Assembly (NCBI RefSeq): GCF_030062155.1
Contig: NZ_CP118269.1
Coordinates: 3,782,001-3,846,000 of the forward strand
From: Pantoea sp. Lij88
Lineage (GTDB): Bacteria; Pseudomonadota; Gammaproteobacteria; Enterobacterales; Enterobacteriaceae
Reading direction: 5' to 3'
DNA: 64,000 nucleotides
In this document: one piece after another, positions 34,468-42,827 of the stretch
How positions within the stretch are numbered: the stretch's first letter is position 1
Layout: the number at the start of each line of letters is the position of its first letter
The notes under the pieces: model-generated
Database searches by the model: none
Seen by the model: the letters and a program-made list of their open reading frames with translations, nothing else
What the model was told of the DNA's origin: nothing
Translations under genes and position numbers: made by a program

Positions 34468-35289
34468 CTACGGCCCGGTCAGCGGCACCGCACGCAACAC
34501 AATGATGCCAGGCTTCGACCGCATATATTCCCTGAAGGGCGCATCGACAACTTTGCGATTAGCGGCCAGCGAAGAGGCGTTCCTGAACCACAACCGGCCA
34601 TCATGCCGCACGGCAATCCCGGCATGGGAGACATCCAGCCCCTGGGTGGTGGTGTAAACCCCAATGTAATCGCCGGTCTGAATCTGCTTCATCACCCGGA
34701 CATTTATCGCGCGGCCTGGAATATAAGTGATGCGGCGAGGAAATACCCCCAGGCCGGGCAGCCGCTCTTTTCCGCTGGCCTGACGATTCAGTTGCTTCAC
34801 TACCGTCACCGCATCCGGGCTGAGCGTGCGGGTTATGTCATCGGCATTGCGCGGGCTCTCAGCGAACCAGTCGGTGAAAAAGTGGCGACGCTTCAGGTAG
34901 CTGACTTCACCGTCAGCGTAGCGGGTCCGAATCAGGCTGGCCTCAAAGCTGGCGCGATCGTGGCTGCGGCTCAGCGCCTGTACGTAATCAAGCAGCGTGA
35001 AGCAATCCACCCCACTGAAATTGATCACCAGCGCTTCTGGCGTATCGGGCGAGCCGATTAGCGTATCCGCCTGGTAGGGGGTACCGAGAAAAGTGGCAGA
35101 GATTTGGCTGATCCTTTCACCCTGTGACTGCTCTGACGCCGGAGGTGTCTGCGCCAGAATAGCCGACACGCTATCCCCTTGTGCCGGTTCAGGGACACGG
35201 TGATTTGCCGCCTCAGGCGAGGCGCAGGCGCTGATGCAGGCCGTGATTAACAGCAGTAACAGGGGTTTTACTCTCATCATCTTCTTCAT
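34468..35289 (-). CDS. DUF1460 lipoprotein, probable NlpC/P60-like cell-wall amidase
   Basis: 273 aa. The N-terminus is a lipoprotein signal: KKMMR, a hydrophobic run LLLLLITAC and lipobox ISAC, so Cys22 is lipidated. DUF1460 features follow: GVDCFTLLDYVQAL with the probable nucleophile Cys (about 95), YRRHFFTDW-like aromatic strand, and DVSHAGIAVRHDG with the probable His. Members act as N-acetylmuramoyl-L-alanine amidases on peptidoglycan; that is family inference. It separates rhtB from rhtC, whereas in E. coli these are adjacent. A CRP site stands upstream. Confidence 0.85.
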   Translation of the reverse strand: MKKMMRVKPLLLLLITACISACASPEAANHRVPEPAQGDSVSAILAQTPPASEQSQGERISQISATFLGTPYQADTLIGSPDTPEALVINFSGVDCFTLLDYVQALSRSHDRASFEASLIRTRYADGEVSYLKRRHFFTDWFAESPRNADDITRTLSPDAVTVVKQLNRQASGKERLPGLGVFPRRITYIPGRAINVRVMKQIQTGDYIGVYTTTQGLDVSHAGIAVRHDGRLWFRNASSLAANRKVVDAPFREYMRSKPGIIVLRAVPLTGP

Positions 35290-35397
35290 GAAAAAAAGTC
35301 CGTTGGTACGACCATACCGGAGGTGATGTTTTCTTTAATTAAGGAATGGTGACTATTTATCTGCGGTTGTAACAGAGCGGCATCAGCAGGCGCAGAT

Positions 35398-35413
35398 TGT
35401 GACAGTCGTCACA
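35398..35413. promoter_or_regulatory. Perfect CRP site before the DUF1460 gene
   Basis: TGTGACAGTCGTCACA, 10 of 10 consensus bases, about 110 nt upstream of the DUF1460 start. A TAAATA -10 at 35354-35359 (minus) would put the site near -60, a class I position; there is no good -35, as expected for a dependent promoter. The link to this gene is inference. Confidence 0.7.
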
Positions 35414-35454
35414 CAGGCGACGTCAGGAGGGAAGCGACAGGACGTGACATGACT

Positions 35455-35480
35455 GCCGGATGCGCAGCGCGCGCTCCGGC
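35455..35480 (-). repeat. REP-like hairpin after rhtC
   Basis: GCCGGA (35455-35460) and TCCGGC (35475-35480) flank a GC-rich centre, followed by ATAAG. It resembles the enterobacterial REP/PU pattern and lies 9 nt past the rhtC stop, where such elements protect mRNA 3' ends. One copy only in this window. Confidence 0.55.
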
Positions 35481-35488
35481 ATAAGGGC

Positions 35489-36112
35489 TTAACGCGAAAT
35501 AATCAGGTGGATACCAAACCCGGCAAACAGGACGCCTGCCATGCCATCGACCCATTTCGCCAGCCGCTGATAGCGGGTGCGGATCCACGGCAGCGCAAAG
35601 ATGGCCGCCACCAGGGTAAACCAGGCAAAGGTTTCACCGACAATCAGCAGGAACAGACCCCAGCGCTCCACCGAACCGACATCGTCGCCGACAAACAGCG
35701 AAAAGACGCTGCCGAAGTAGATAATCGCTTTAGGATTCGACAGGTTGGTCAGCAGGCCCTTGAGAAAGCTCATGCCGCGTTTCGGCAGCTCCACCACCGG
35801 CTCATCCTGCTGCGGCTGTTTGTGACGCTGACGTGCCGAGCACATCAGCTGCCAGCCCATCCACAGCAGATAAAGTCCACCGCCGACCATGATGATCTGG
35901 TGCAGCCAGGCCATTTTTTCCAGAATCAGATGCAGCCCCATCAGCGCCACACCCGCCCAGACGACAATGCCAAGCGTAATACCCAGCACGCCCATCATCG
36001 CCTCCTTGCGCGAACGGCTGGCGGCAGTTTGTGACACGAAAAAGAAATCGGGGCCGGGGCTCATCAGCGCCACCAGATGAACCAGCGCGACGGTTGCGAA
36101 TAACATCAGCAT
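35489..36112 (-). CDS. rhtC: Threonine efflux protein RhtC
   Basis: 207 aa (E. coli 206). LysE family; LMSPGPDFFFVSQTA contains the P-G-P motif near residue 17-20 and NLSNPKAIIYFGSVF is the conserved second helix region. It exports threonine. It follows recQ by 12 nt. Confidence 0.95.
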   Translation of the reverse strand: MLMLFATVALVHLVALMSPGPDFFFVSQTAASRSRKEAMMGVLGITLGIVVWAGVALMGLHLILEKMAWLHQIIMVGGGLYLLWMGWQLMCSARQRHKQPQQDEPVVELPKRGMSFLKGLLTNLSNPKAIIYFGSVFSLFVGDDVGSVERWGLFLLIVGETFAWFTLVAAIFALPWIRTRYQRLAKWVDGMAGVLFAGFGIHLIISR

Positions 36113-36124
36113 GATTAGTATCCT

Positions 36125-37954
36125 TTACTCTTCATCATCAAGATGCTCTTTGATCATCACCAGGAAAGGTTTGCCAAAGCGCTCCAGTTTGCGGTGACCC
36201 ACGCCGTTGACGCTGAGCATCTCCGACGCGCTGACCGGCATCTGTTCTGCCATCTCTATCAGTGTGGCGTCATTGAACACCACGTAAGGCGGAATATTCT
36301 CTTCATCGGCGATCGCTTTGCGCAGCTTACGCAGCTTGGCGAACAGTTTGCGATCGTAGTTACCACCGTGGAACTTCGCCGGACTGCTGCTTTTCGTTTT
36401 CGCGGTAATCAGACGCGGCACCGCCAGCATCAGGGGGACTTCACCGCGCAGCACCGGACGCGCCGCTTCAGTCAGCTGCAACGCTGAGTGCATAGCAATA
36501 TTCTGCGTCACCAGTCCCAGATGGATTAACTGACGTAGCACGCTGACCCAGTGTTCATGGCTCTGATCTTTGCCCAGTCCATAGACCGGCAGTTTGTCAT
36601 GCCCCTGCTCACGGATACGCTGATTATTGGACCCGCGCAGCACCTCAACGATGTAGCCCATACCAAACCGCTGCCCGACGCGATAGATGCCGGAGAGCGC
36701 TTTTTGCGCTTCAACCAGGCCGTCATAACGTTTAGGCGGATCGAGACAGATATCGCAGTTATCGCACGGCTGCTGGCGACCCTCGCCAAAATAGTTCAGC
36801 AGCACCAGACGACGGCAGGTCTGCGCTTCCGCAAACGCGCCCATGGCGTTGAGTTTGTGGCGTTCAATATCCTGCAGCGGTCCCGGCACTTTCTCTTCCA
36901 GGCATTTACGCAGCCAGGCCATATCGGCCGGATCGTAGAGCATCATCGCTTCGGCGGGCAGGCCATCACGTCCGGCTCGCCCGGTTTCCTGATAATAGGA
37001 CTCGATGTTGCGCGGAATATCGAAGTGAACCACAAAACGGACGTTGGGCTTGTTGATGCCCATGCCAAAGGCTACCGTCGCCACCACGATTTGCAGATCG
37101 TCACGCTGGAATGCTTCCTGCACCCGGCCACGCTGTTCGCTGTCGATTCCGGCATGGTACGCCCCGACGCTGAAACCCCGGCTTTGCAGTCGCGCGGCGG
37201 TGTCTTCCACCTTCGCCCGGCTGTTGCAGTAGATAATGCCGCACTTGCCACGCTGATCCTGCACGTAACGCAGCAGCTGATCGGTGGGTTTGAACTTCTC
37301 CACCAGCGTGTAGCGGATATTGGGACGGTCGAAGCTGCTGATCTGGATCAGCGGATCCTGCATATGCAGCAGGTTAACGATGTCGTTGCGGGTGGTTTCG
37401 TCGGCGGTCGCGGTCAGCGCCATCACCGGCAATTCCGGGAAACGCTGACGCATCTTCCCGAGTGCGCCATATTCCGGGCGGAAATCGTGGCCCCACTGGG
37501 AAATACAGTGCGCTTCATCCACCGCCAGCATCGCCGGTTGCCAGTGCGCCAGACTGTCCAGGAAGTTATCCATCATCAGGCGTTCAGGGGCGATATAGAG
37601 CAGCTTAACCCGACCGGTGCGACAGTCAGCCATCACCGTCTGCTGCTGATCGCGCGTCATGGTGGAGTTGAGATAGGCTGCCGCCACGCCGTTCGCCAGC
37701 AGCTGATCGACCTGATCTTTCATCAGCGAGATCAGCGGCGACACCACCAGCGTCAGCCCCTCGCGCACCAGCGCCGGGATCTGATAACAGAGCGATTTAC
37801 CGCCGCCGGTGGGCATCACCACCAGACAATCACGTCCGCTCAGCGCCTCATTAATGATCGTCTGCTGACCGGGACGAAACTGCTGGTAGCCGAAGGTATC
37901 CTGCAATACCTGCTGCGCCAGCGCTTCCTGATTAAGAACTGCCGAGGTTGCCAC
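36125..37954 (-). CDS. recQ: ATP-dependent DNA helicase RecQ
   Basis: 609 aa (E. coli 609-611), starting at GTG 37954 with AGGA upstream. A 3'-5' helicase of the RecF pathway. The N-terminal motor has Walker [13 protein letters not shown], the DEAH box [11 protein letters not shown], and motif [12 protein letters not shown]. The zinc-binding RQC region has the Cys set in [11 protein letters not shown]...[11 protein letters not shown], and the HRDC domain is at the C-terminus (about 530-600). Upstream of rhtC and downstream of pldA, as in E. coli. Confidence 0.97.
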   Translation of the reverse strand: MATSAVLNQEALAQQVLQDTFGYQQFRPGQQTIINEALSGRDCLVVMPTGGGKSLCYQIPALVREGLTLVVSPLISLMKDQVDQLLANGVAAAYLNSTMTRDQQQTVMADCRTGRVKLLYIAPERLMMDNFLDSLAHWQPAMLAVDEAHCISQWGHDFRPEYGALGKMRQRFPELPVMALTATADETTRNDIVNLLHMQDPLIQISSFDRPNIRYTLVEKFKPTDQLLRYVQDQRGKCGIIYCNSRAKVEDTAARLQSRGFSVGAYHAGIDSEQRGRVQEAFQRDDLQIVVATVAFGMGINKPNVRFVVHFDIPRNIESYYQETGRAGRDGLPAEAMMLYDPADMAWLRKCLEEKVPGPLQDIERHKLNAMGAFAEAQTCRRLVLLNYFGEGRQQPCDNCDICLDPPKRYDGLVEAQKALSGIYRVGQRFGMGYIVEVLRGSNNQRIREQGHDKLPVYGLGKDQSHEHWVSVLRQLIHLGLVTQNIAMHSALQLTEAARPVLRGEVPLMLAVPRLITAKTKSSSPAKFHGGNYDRKLFAKLRKLRKAIADEENIPPYVVFNDATLIEMAEQMPVSASEMLSVNGVGHRKLERFGKPFLVMIKEHLDDEE

Positions 37955-37978
37955 GCGATTCCTGTCTTTCGTTAGGGA

Positions 37979-38857
37979 TTAGAACAAGTCGTTAAGTGTT
38001 ACACCCACACCCAGACGCGTCTGGCGATGGTTGTAATCGATCAGTGATTCACCGTAGCCGCTAAACAGCTGAGTATAGAAACGAACATGCTCAGTGATAG
38101 GGTAGCTCCAGCCCAGCGTCGCGCCGCCATAACCGCTGTTCCAGTTATAGTTGCCCTCTACGCTGAAGATATTGTCGCCGAGCTTATAGCCCAGACGGGT
38201 GCGGTAGTAACCCATGTATTTGGTGATATCCGGGTTATCATCGCTGCTCGCGCCTTCAGGGATGCGATACCAGGGTTTGATTTCCGCCAGGAAGTTACCG
38301 TTCTCTGCCATCAGACGCGCATAGACGCGGTTCCAGCTGCGCGAGGTCGGGTCGCTTCGTCCGTTGGATTCGTGATTCAGACCCAGTTCAACATCACGCA
38401 GCGTCCAGCCACCCAGCGAATAGTCGGTCGCCCAGCCGAGGAAAATCTGCGGCTCATAGTTGGTCTCACGGAATGGCGATGACTCCGCGCTATTCGACAG
38501 CTGCCACCAGGAACGCTGAGTATAAGAGGCTGCCAGCACCGAGTTGTCGCCCAGAATACCGCGCCACAGCGGAAACGCCAGGCTGAGCTGGAATTTCACT
38601 TCATCTTTGCGCGCATTCTCTCCCCAGTTATAGGAGGAGATCGCCTCTTTATTGAGATCGCTGGTATAGGTGTAGAGCAGATAGTTGTTCTCGTAAGGAT
38701 AGAGAACAAACGGGTTATCATGCTTCTCCAGCAGGTTAGCAATAATGCTGCCCTGCACCTGTGGCGCGTCATGAACCTCTTTAATCCGGGCTTCATCCGC
38801 CTGCGCCAGCGCAGGAAATATCAACATTGCCGCCAGCAAGGCGCGATGCTTACGCAT
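37979..38857 (-). CDS. pldA: Outer membrane phospholipase A
   Basis: 292 aa from ATG at 38857, GGAGAA 6 nt upstream; the 25-codon extension is not real. Signal peptide residues 1-20 (MRKHRALLAAMLIFPALAQA). 12-strand barrel with the catalytic HxS in NHESNGRSDP (His and Ser) and Asn in SWNR. It is a calcium-dependent dimer that removes misplaced outer-leaflet phospholipids. The last residue is Phe as in barrel proteins (VTLNDLF). Confidence 0.95.
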   Translation of the reverse strand: MRKHRALLAAMLIFPALAQADEARIKEVHDAPQVQGSIIANLLEKHDNPFVLYPYENNYLLYTYTSDLNKEAISSYNWGENARKDEVKFQLSLAFPLWRGILGDNSVLAASYTQRSWWQLSNSAESSPFRETNYEPQIFLGWATDYSLGGWTLRDVELGLNHESNGRSDPTSRSWNRVYARLMAENGNFLAEIKPWYRIPEGASSDDNPDITKYMGYYRTRLGYKLGDNIFSVEGNYNWNSGYGGATLGWSYPITEHVRFYTQLFSGYGESLIDYNHRQTRLGVGVTLNDLF

Positions 38858-39051
38858 ATAATTCTCCGGTGAGCAGCTGCGTATCAGAATAACTGAAAGG
38901 GTGTCGTAAAAAGCAGGCCATTCTACACGCAAATGGCAGTGAGCATGAGTGCTGATTTCTTAAACTGGAAACACCCTCGCAGGCGGAATAGAATACACAA
39001 CTCGTTCATGTTACGCGCCCCTCTGGCCCGATTTTTTCAGGACACATCATC

Positions 39052-39522
39052 ATGTCATCACCCATGCTGACACAGCAGGACGCTCGCCAGCTGGTCGGCG
39101 AAATTTTCGTTTATCACATGCCATTTAATCAGGCGCTGGGTCTGGAGCTGATGCGCCTCGACGCGGATTACGCAGAGATCAGCTTCAATAACAAAACCAT
39201 GCTGGTGGGCAACCAGGCGCAGCAGATTCTGCACGGCGGCGTTATCGCGTCGGTTCTGGATGTGGCGGCGGGTATGGTCTGCGTCAGTAATGCGTTAACC
39301 CGTCAGGAGAGCATCAGCGAAGCGGATCTGCGCCAGCGTCTGTCGCGCATGGGCACCATTGATATGCGCGTTGACTATCTGCGTCCCGGACGCGGCGAAC
39401 GCTTCACCGCCACCAGCAGCCTGCTGCGCGCCGGTAACAAAGTCGCCGTGGCGCGCGTGGAGCTGCATAATCAGCAGGGCGACTATATCGCCACGGCAAC
39501 TGCCACCTATCTTATCGGCTAA
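39052..39522 (+). CDS. yigI: Hotdog-fold thioesterase YigI
   Basis: 156 aa. PaaI-type hotdog fold with the [16 protein letters not shown] helix (HGG near 61) and [21 protein letters not shown] strand. E. coli YigI is a medium/long-chain acyl-CoA thioesterase. ATG with GACACATCATC upstream. It diverges from pldA and precedes rarD. Confidence 0.92.
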   Translation: MSSPMLTQQDARQLVGEIFVYHMPFNQALGLELMRLDADYAEISFNNKTMLVGNQAQQILHGGVIASVLDVAAGMVCVSNALTRQESISEADLRQRLSRMGTIDMRVDYLRPGRGERFTATSSLLRAGNKVAVARVELHNQQGDYIATATATYLIG

Positions 39523-39545
39523 CCACGCCACTGAATGGATCGCAT

Positions 39546-40451
39546 ATGGATACGCAACAAACCCGCCAGGGCGTTGGCTTTGCACTGGGTGCTTACTTTA
39601 TCTGGGGCATCGCGCCCGCCTATTTCAAGCTGATAAAACAGGTTCCCGCCACAGAAATCATGACGCACCGGGTGATCTGGTCGGCACTCTTTATGGTGTT
39701 GCTGATTACCCTGAGCCGCAGCTGGCCGGGCGTGCGCAGCGTGGTGCGCCAGCCCAAAAAAGTGCTGATGCTGGCGCTGACGGCAGTGACTGTCGGCGGC
39801 AACTGGCTGCTGTTTATCTGGGCGGTCAACAATCAGCATATGCTGGAAGCCAGCCTGGGCTACTTTATTAACCCGCTGATCAACGTGGTGTTCGGCATGC
39901 TGTTTCTGCGCGAACGTTTTCGCCGCCTGCAGTGGCTGGCCGTGCTGCTGGCAGCCGTCGGCGTGCTGGTGCAGCTGTGGCAGTTTGGGTCGTTACCCAT
40001 CATTGCGCTGGGTCTGGCGCTGAGCTTTGCCCTCTACGGTCTGTTGCGCAAAAAGATTCAGGTCGATGCGCAGAGCGGCATGCTGATTGAAACCCTGTGG
40101 CTGTTTCCGCTGGCGGCGATTTACCTGTTTGGCTTTGCCGACAGCAGCACCAGCCACTTATCGGCTAACCCGCTGAGTCTTAACCTGAAGCTGATCGCGG
40201 CTGGCATTGTGACCACCATTCCGCTGATGCTGTTTGCGGCGGCCTGCAGCCGACTGCGACTCTCTACCGTGGGCTTCTTCCAGTACCTCGGCCCGACGCT
40301 GATGTTTGTGCTGGCTGTGGTGTTTTACGGGGAAACCATCACGCCAGACAAGCTGGTGACCTTTGCCTTCATCTGGCTGGCGCTGCTGGTCTTTGTCTGC
40401 GATGCGGTCGCGTTTTCATTCCGTTCCCGTTCCCGTGCGCGCGTAGCGTGA
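39546..40451 (+). CDS. rarD: EamA transporter RarD
   Basis: 301 aa (E. coli 296). Ten-helix DMT transporter starting DTQQTRQGVGFALGAYFIWGIAPAYFKL, with GGNWLLFIWAVN, LGYFINPLINVVFG and FFQYLGPTLMF, all typical of RarD. Substrate not established (linked to chloramphenicol in Pseudomonas). The 3' end overlaps the AbrB-family gene on the other strand by 36 nt. Confidence 0.94.
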   Translation: MDTQQTRQGVGFALGAYFIWGIAPAYFKLIKQVPATEIMTHRVIWSALFMVLLITLSRSWPGVRSVVRQPKKVLMLALTAVTVGGNWLLFIWAVNNQHMLEASLGYFINPLINVVFGMLFLRERFRRLQWLAVLLAAVGVLVQLWQFGSLPIIALGLALSFALYGLLRKKIQVDAQSGMLIETLWLFPLAAIYLFGFADSSTSHLSANPLSLNLKLIAAGIVTTIPLMLFAAACSRLRLSTVGFFQYLGPTLMFVLAVVFYGETITPDKLVTFAFIWLALLVFVCDAVAFSFRSRSRARVA

Positions 40452-41474
40452 AATAAAGCGCGCTAAAGCCGGGCCGGTCAGCAGGATGGTAAAGAGACGC
40501 AACGTCTGCATCGCCATTACAAACGCCATGTTGACCTGGGTTCCTGCAGCAATAATCGCCACCGTGTCCAGGCCACCTGGACTGGTGGCGAGATAGGCCG
40601 TCATCAGATCGATATCCAGCATTCGCGTCAGCATCCACGCCAGCCCGCCACACAACAGCATCAGCCCGAAGATCGAGGCCAGCATCTGCGGCAGCGTGCG
40701 CAGCGCCAGCAGAAAGATCGGGCGGGTGAAACGTAATCCCACGCTCCAGCCAATCAGCGCATAGGCCACGGCCAGCAGCCATTCCGGCACCTGTAACACT
40801 GCGATATGACTGCTGTTCAGTGCCGCACCCGCCAGCGCGGGCAGCAGCAGCGCGCCAGAAGGAATGCGCAGTCGGGTGCCCAGCCATGCGCCCGCCAGCA
40901 TCACCACCAGGGTAATAGCAAAGCCGCGATTCAGCGCGGGGAACCAGAGCAGCGAAACGCTGTGGGCTTGATCACCCAGCCCGATGCGCGCCACCAGTGC
41001 GGCCGCCGAGGCGACAAACAGCACCCGCAGATACTGCATAAAAGCGACCAGCCGGACGTCAGCGCCAAAGTCCCCCGCCATCGCCACCATGGCCGATGCG
41101 CCACCGGGTGACGATCCCCAGGCGCCGGTCGGGCCGGGCAGATGACTGAAGCGCACCAGCAGAAAACCGGACACGCCGCTGGCCGCCAGCGTCAGCAGCA
41201 GCACCGCCAGCACGATCGGCCAGTCCTGAATCAGCGGTGTCAGAATCGAGGGCGACAGGCTCTGGGCAATCATGCAGCCCAGTACGGCCTGCGCCAGCAG
41301 GAAGAACCGTCTGTCGATGCGCAGCGTGGCACCTGACAGCCCCATCACCACACCCACAATCATCGGTCCCAGTAACAGCGCGGCGGGCACGTGAAAATAG
41401 TGCAGCACCGCACCCAGCAAGACCGAGATCAGCAGCAGCAGCGTCCACTGCGCGCGTAACGAAAAAGCGTCCAT
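40416..41474 (-). CDS. abrB: AbrB-family membrane protein
   Basis: 352 aa. Two AbrB-type halves, each with a G-P-x-(I/L)-x-G/x-x-G-like repeat (LLLGPMIVGVVMGL; SGALLLPALAGAALN) and the SPGG motifs GSSPGGASAMVAMA and TSPGGLDTVAIIA. About ten hydrophobic helices. COG3180, once called ammonia-monooxygenase related; the E. coli AbrB role is not established. It is not next to rarD in E. coli. Its end overlaps rarD. Confidence 0.82.
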   Translation of the reverse strand: MDAFSLRAQWTLLLLISVLLGAVLHYFHVPAALLLGPMIVGVVMGLSGATLRIDRRFFLLAQAVLGCMIAQSLSPSILTPLIQDWPIVLAVLLLTLAASGVSGFLLVRFSHLPGPTGAWGSSPGGASAMVAMAGDFGADVRLVAFMQYLRVLFVASAAALVARIGLGDQAHSVSLLWFPALNRGFAITLVVMLAGAWLGTRLRIPSGALLLPALAGAALNSSHIAVLQVPEWLLAVAYALIGWSVGLRFTRPIFLLALRTLPQMLASIFGLMLLCGGLAWMLTRMLDIDLMTAYLATSPGGLDTVAIIAAGTQVNMAFVMAMQTLRLFTILLTGPALARFISRYARTGTGTE

Positions 41475-41542
41475 AAGAAGTTAATTATTTGTAAAAACAG
41501 GAGGGTCAGAGTACGCAGAAATGGGGACGGGAGCCAGCAGAA

Positions 41543-41563
41543 CGGGCCATCTGAGATGGCCCG
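41543..41563 (-). terminator. Hairpin after corA
   Basis: CGGGCCAT/ATGGCCCG, 8-bp stem with 5-nt loop, 9 nt past the corA stop. The minus-side tail is TTCTGCT, so only a weak U-run; a Rho-dependent role is possible. Confidence 0.55.
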
Positions 41564-41571
41564 CGCGTGTT

Positions 41572-42525
41572 TTAAAGCCAGTTTTTACGCTTGAAGTAGA
41601 GATAAGGCGCCAGTCCGGCCAGAATCATCAGGCCGATGGCCGCAGGATAACCAAAGCTCCACTTCAGTTCCGGCATAAACTCGAAGTTCATCCCGTAGCT
41701 TGAAGCGACCAGGGTCGGCGGCAGAAATACCACGGAGACCACCGAGAAGATCTTGATGATGCGGTTCTGTTCGATGTTGATAAAGCCCATCGCCGCCTGC
41801 ATCAGGAAGTTGACCTTCTGGAACAGGGATTCGTTATGCGGCAGCAGCGATTCGATATCGCGCAGAATTTCCCGCGCCTGCTCCAGCTGATTGCCCGGCA
41901 GACGGGCTTTACGCACCAGGAAGTTCAGGGCGCGCTGGGTATCCATCAGACAGAGACGCACCTTCCAGCCGATATCTTCCAGTTCCGCGAGCCGCGACAG
42001 CGCCTGATCGTACTCTTCGCCCTGCTGACCTTCCATGATCACCCGGCTGAGTTTCTCCAGCGCGCTATAGATGTTCTCGATTTCGTCCGCCAGCTGTTCG
42101 ATTTTGGTTTCAAACAGGTCGAGCAGCAGCTCAAAAGCATTGCCGTCGATCAGGGTCTGGTTGCGGGCGCGCATACGATAGAGACGGAAAGCGGGCAGCT
42201 CACGTTCGCGCAGCGTGTAGAGGCGGCCTTCACGGATGGTGAACGCCACGGTGGAGTTACCGGCGTGATCGTCAGCATCTTCATAGAAGAAGAAGGAGTG
42301 AATATGCAGACCATCTTCATCTTCGAAGAAGCGTGCCGAGGCCTCGATATCTTCCAGCTCAGGCCGTGTTGCCAGGCTCTGACCCAGCTCCGATTGTACG
42401 CGGTCACGTTCGCCCTCTTCCGGCTCGATAAGATCGACCCAGACAGAGGTGGTCAGTTTGTCGTTTTCGTCTTCCAGCTCCAGTCGCGTCAGGCGGCTGT
42501 GATCCAGTTTAAATGCGCTCAGCAT
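41572..42525 (-). CDS. corA: Magnesium/cobalt transporter CorA
   Basis: 317 aa from ATG at 42525 with GGGGAG eight nt before (E. coli 316); the five-codon extension is not supported. Large cytoplasmic N-terminal funnel, two C-terminal membrane helices (about 258-280, 290-312) with the selectivity [11 protein letters not shown] loop containing GMN. It is the constitutive Mg2+ channel as a pentamer. A leader ORF and hairpin precede it (42676-42765). Confidence 0.97.
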   Translation of the reverse strand: MLSAFKLDHSRLTRLELEDENDKLTTSVWVDLIEPEEGERDRVQSELGQSLATRPELEDIEASARFFEDEDGLHIHSFFFYEDADDHAGNSTVAFTIREGRLYTLRERELPAFRLYRMRARNQTLIDGNAFELLLDLFETKIEQLADEIENIYSALEKLSRVIMEGQQGEEYDQALSRLAELEDIGWKVRLCLMDTQRALNFLVRKARLPGNQLEQAREILRDIESLLPHNESLFQKVNFLMQAAMGFINIEQNRIIKIFSVVSVVFLPPTLVASSYGMNFEFMPELKWSFGYPAAIGLMILAGLAPYLYFKRKNWL

Positions 42526-42675
42526 AGCAATACTCCCCATTGCAGACTAAATGGGACAAGGCAGTCCGCCGTTCCTCAACATGGAACGTGCGGCCTGAAC
42601 ACGGAAACAGAGTTTCAGAGATAAATCAGTGCTGACTCGTGCGACGGAATCAAAAAGGGAGGTCGCTGATAACCG

Positions 42676-42707
42676 CTAAGGCTACCCGCGTAAAGAGGTA
42701 GCCTTAG
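42676..42707 (-). promoter_or_regulatory. corA leader hairpin
   Basis: CTAAGGCTACC (42676-42686) is exactly complementary to 42697-42707 (11 bp, 10-nt loop). The stop codon of the leader ORF falls inside the stem, so ribosomes that reach it would melt it. Likely part of translation-dependent control of corA. Nothing else is recognised in 42526-42827 apart from the leader ORF. Confidence 0.7.
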
Positions 42708-42765
42708 ATGTTATTCCTGGTAACCAGGTCATTGAGCCAGCATCGACTGGGCGTGTCCAAGGCAT
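42682..42765 (-). CDS. corL: Leader peptide of corA (corL-like)
   Basis: 27 codons from ATG at 42765 with GAGAGGAC before it; the peptide begins MPWTRPVDAG and has Pro and Arg codons early. In Salmonella and E. coli, corA has a short leader ORF corL whose translation decides whether Rho stops transcription before corA. Position, strand and hairpin overlap suggest the same. Identity to known CorL was not checked, so the symbol is by position. A shorter overlapping 15-codon ORF starts at 42776. Confidence 0.55.
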   Translation of the reverse strand: MPWTRPVDAGSMTWLPGITSKATSLRG

Positions 42766-42827
42766 TGTCCTCTCATGATAATAGTGGGCGCATGTTACGC
42801 TGAGACGAAAAAGCCGTCAACCGCACG

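Noticed and set aside
35304..35314. TGGTACGACCA before the DUF1460 gene as a FadR operator
   Set aside because: The core equals that of FadR sites, but the flanks lack CTGGT/ACCAG. About one TGGT-N3-ACCA is expected by chance in 64 kb.
36551..37975. 474-aa plus-strand ORF opposite recQ
   Set aside because: Antisense shadow of a fully conserved recQ. His/Arg/Gln-rich composition with no domain.
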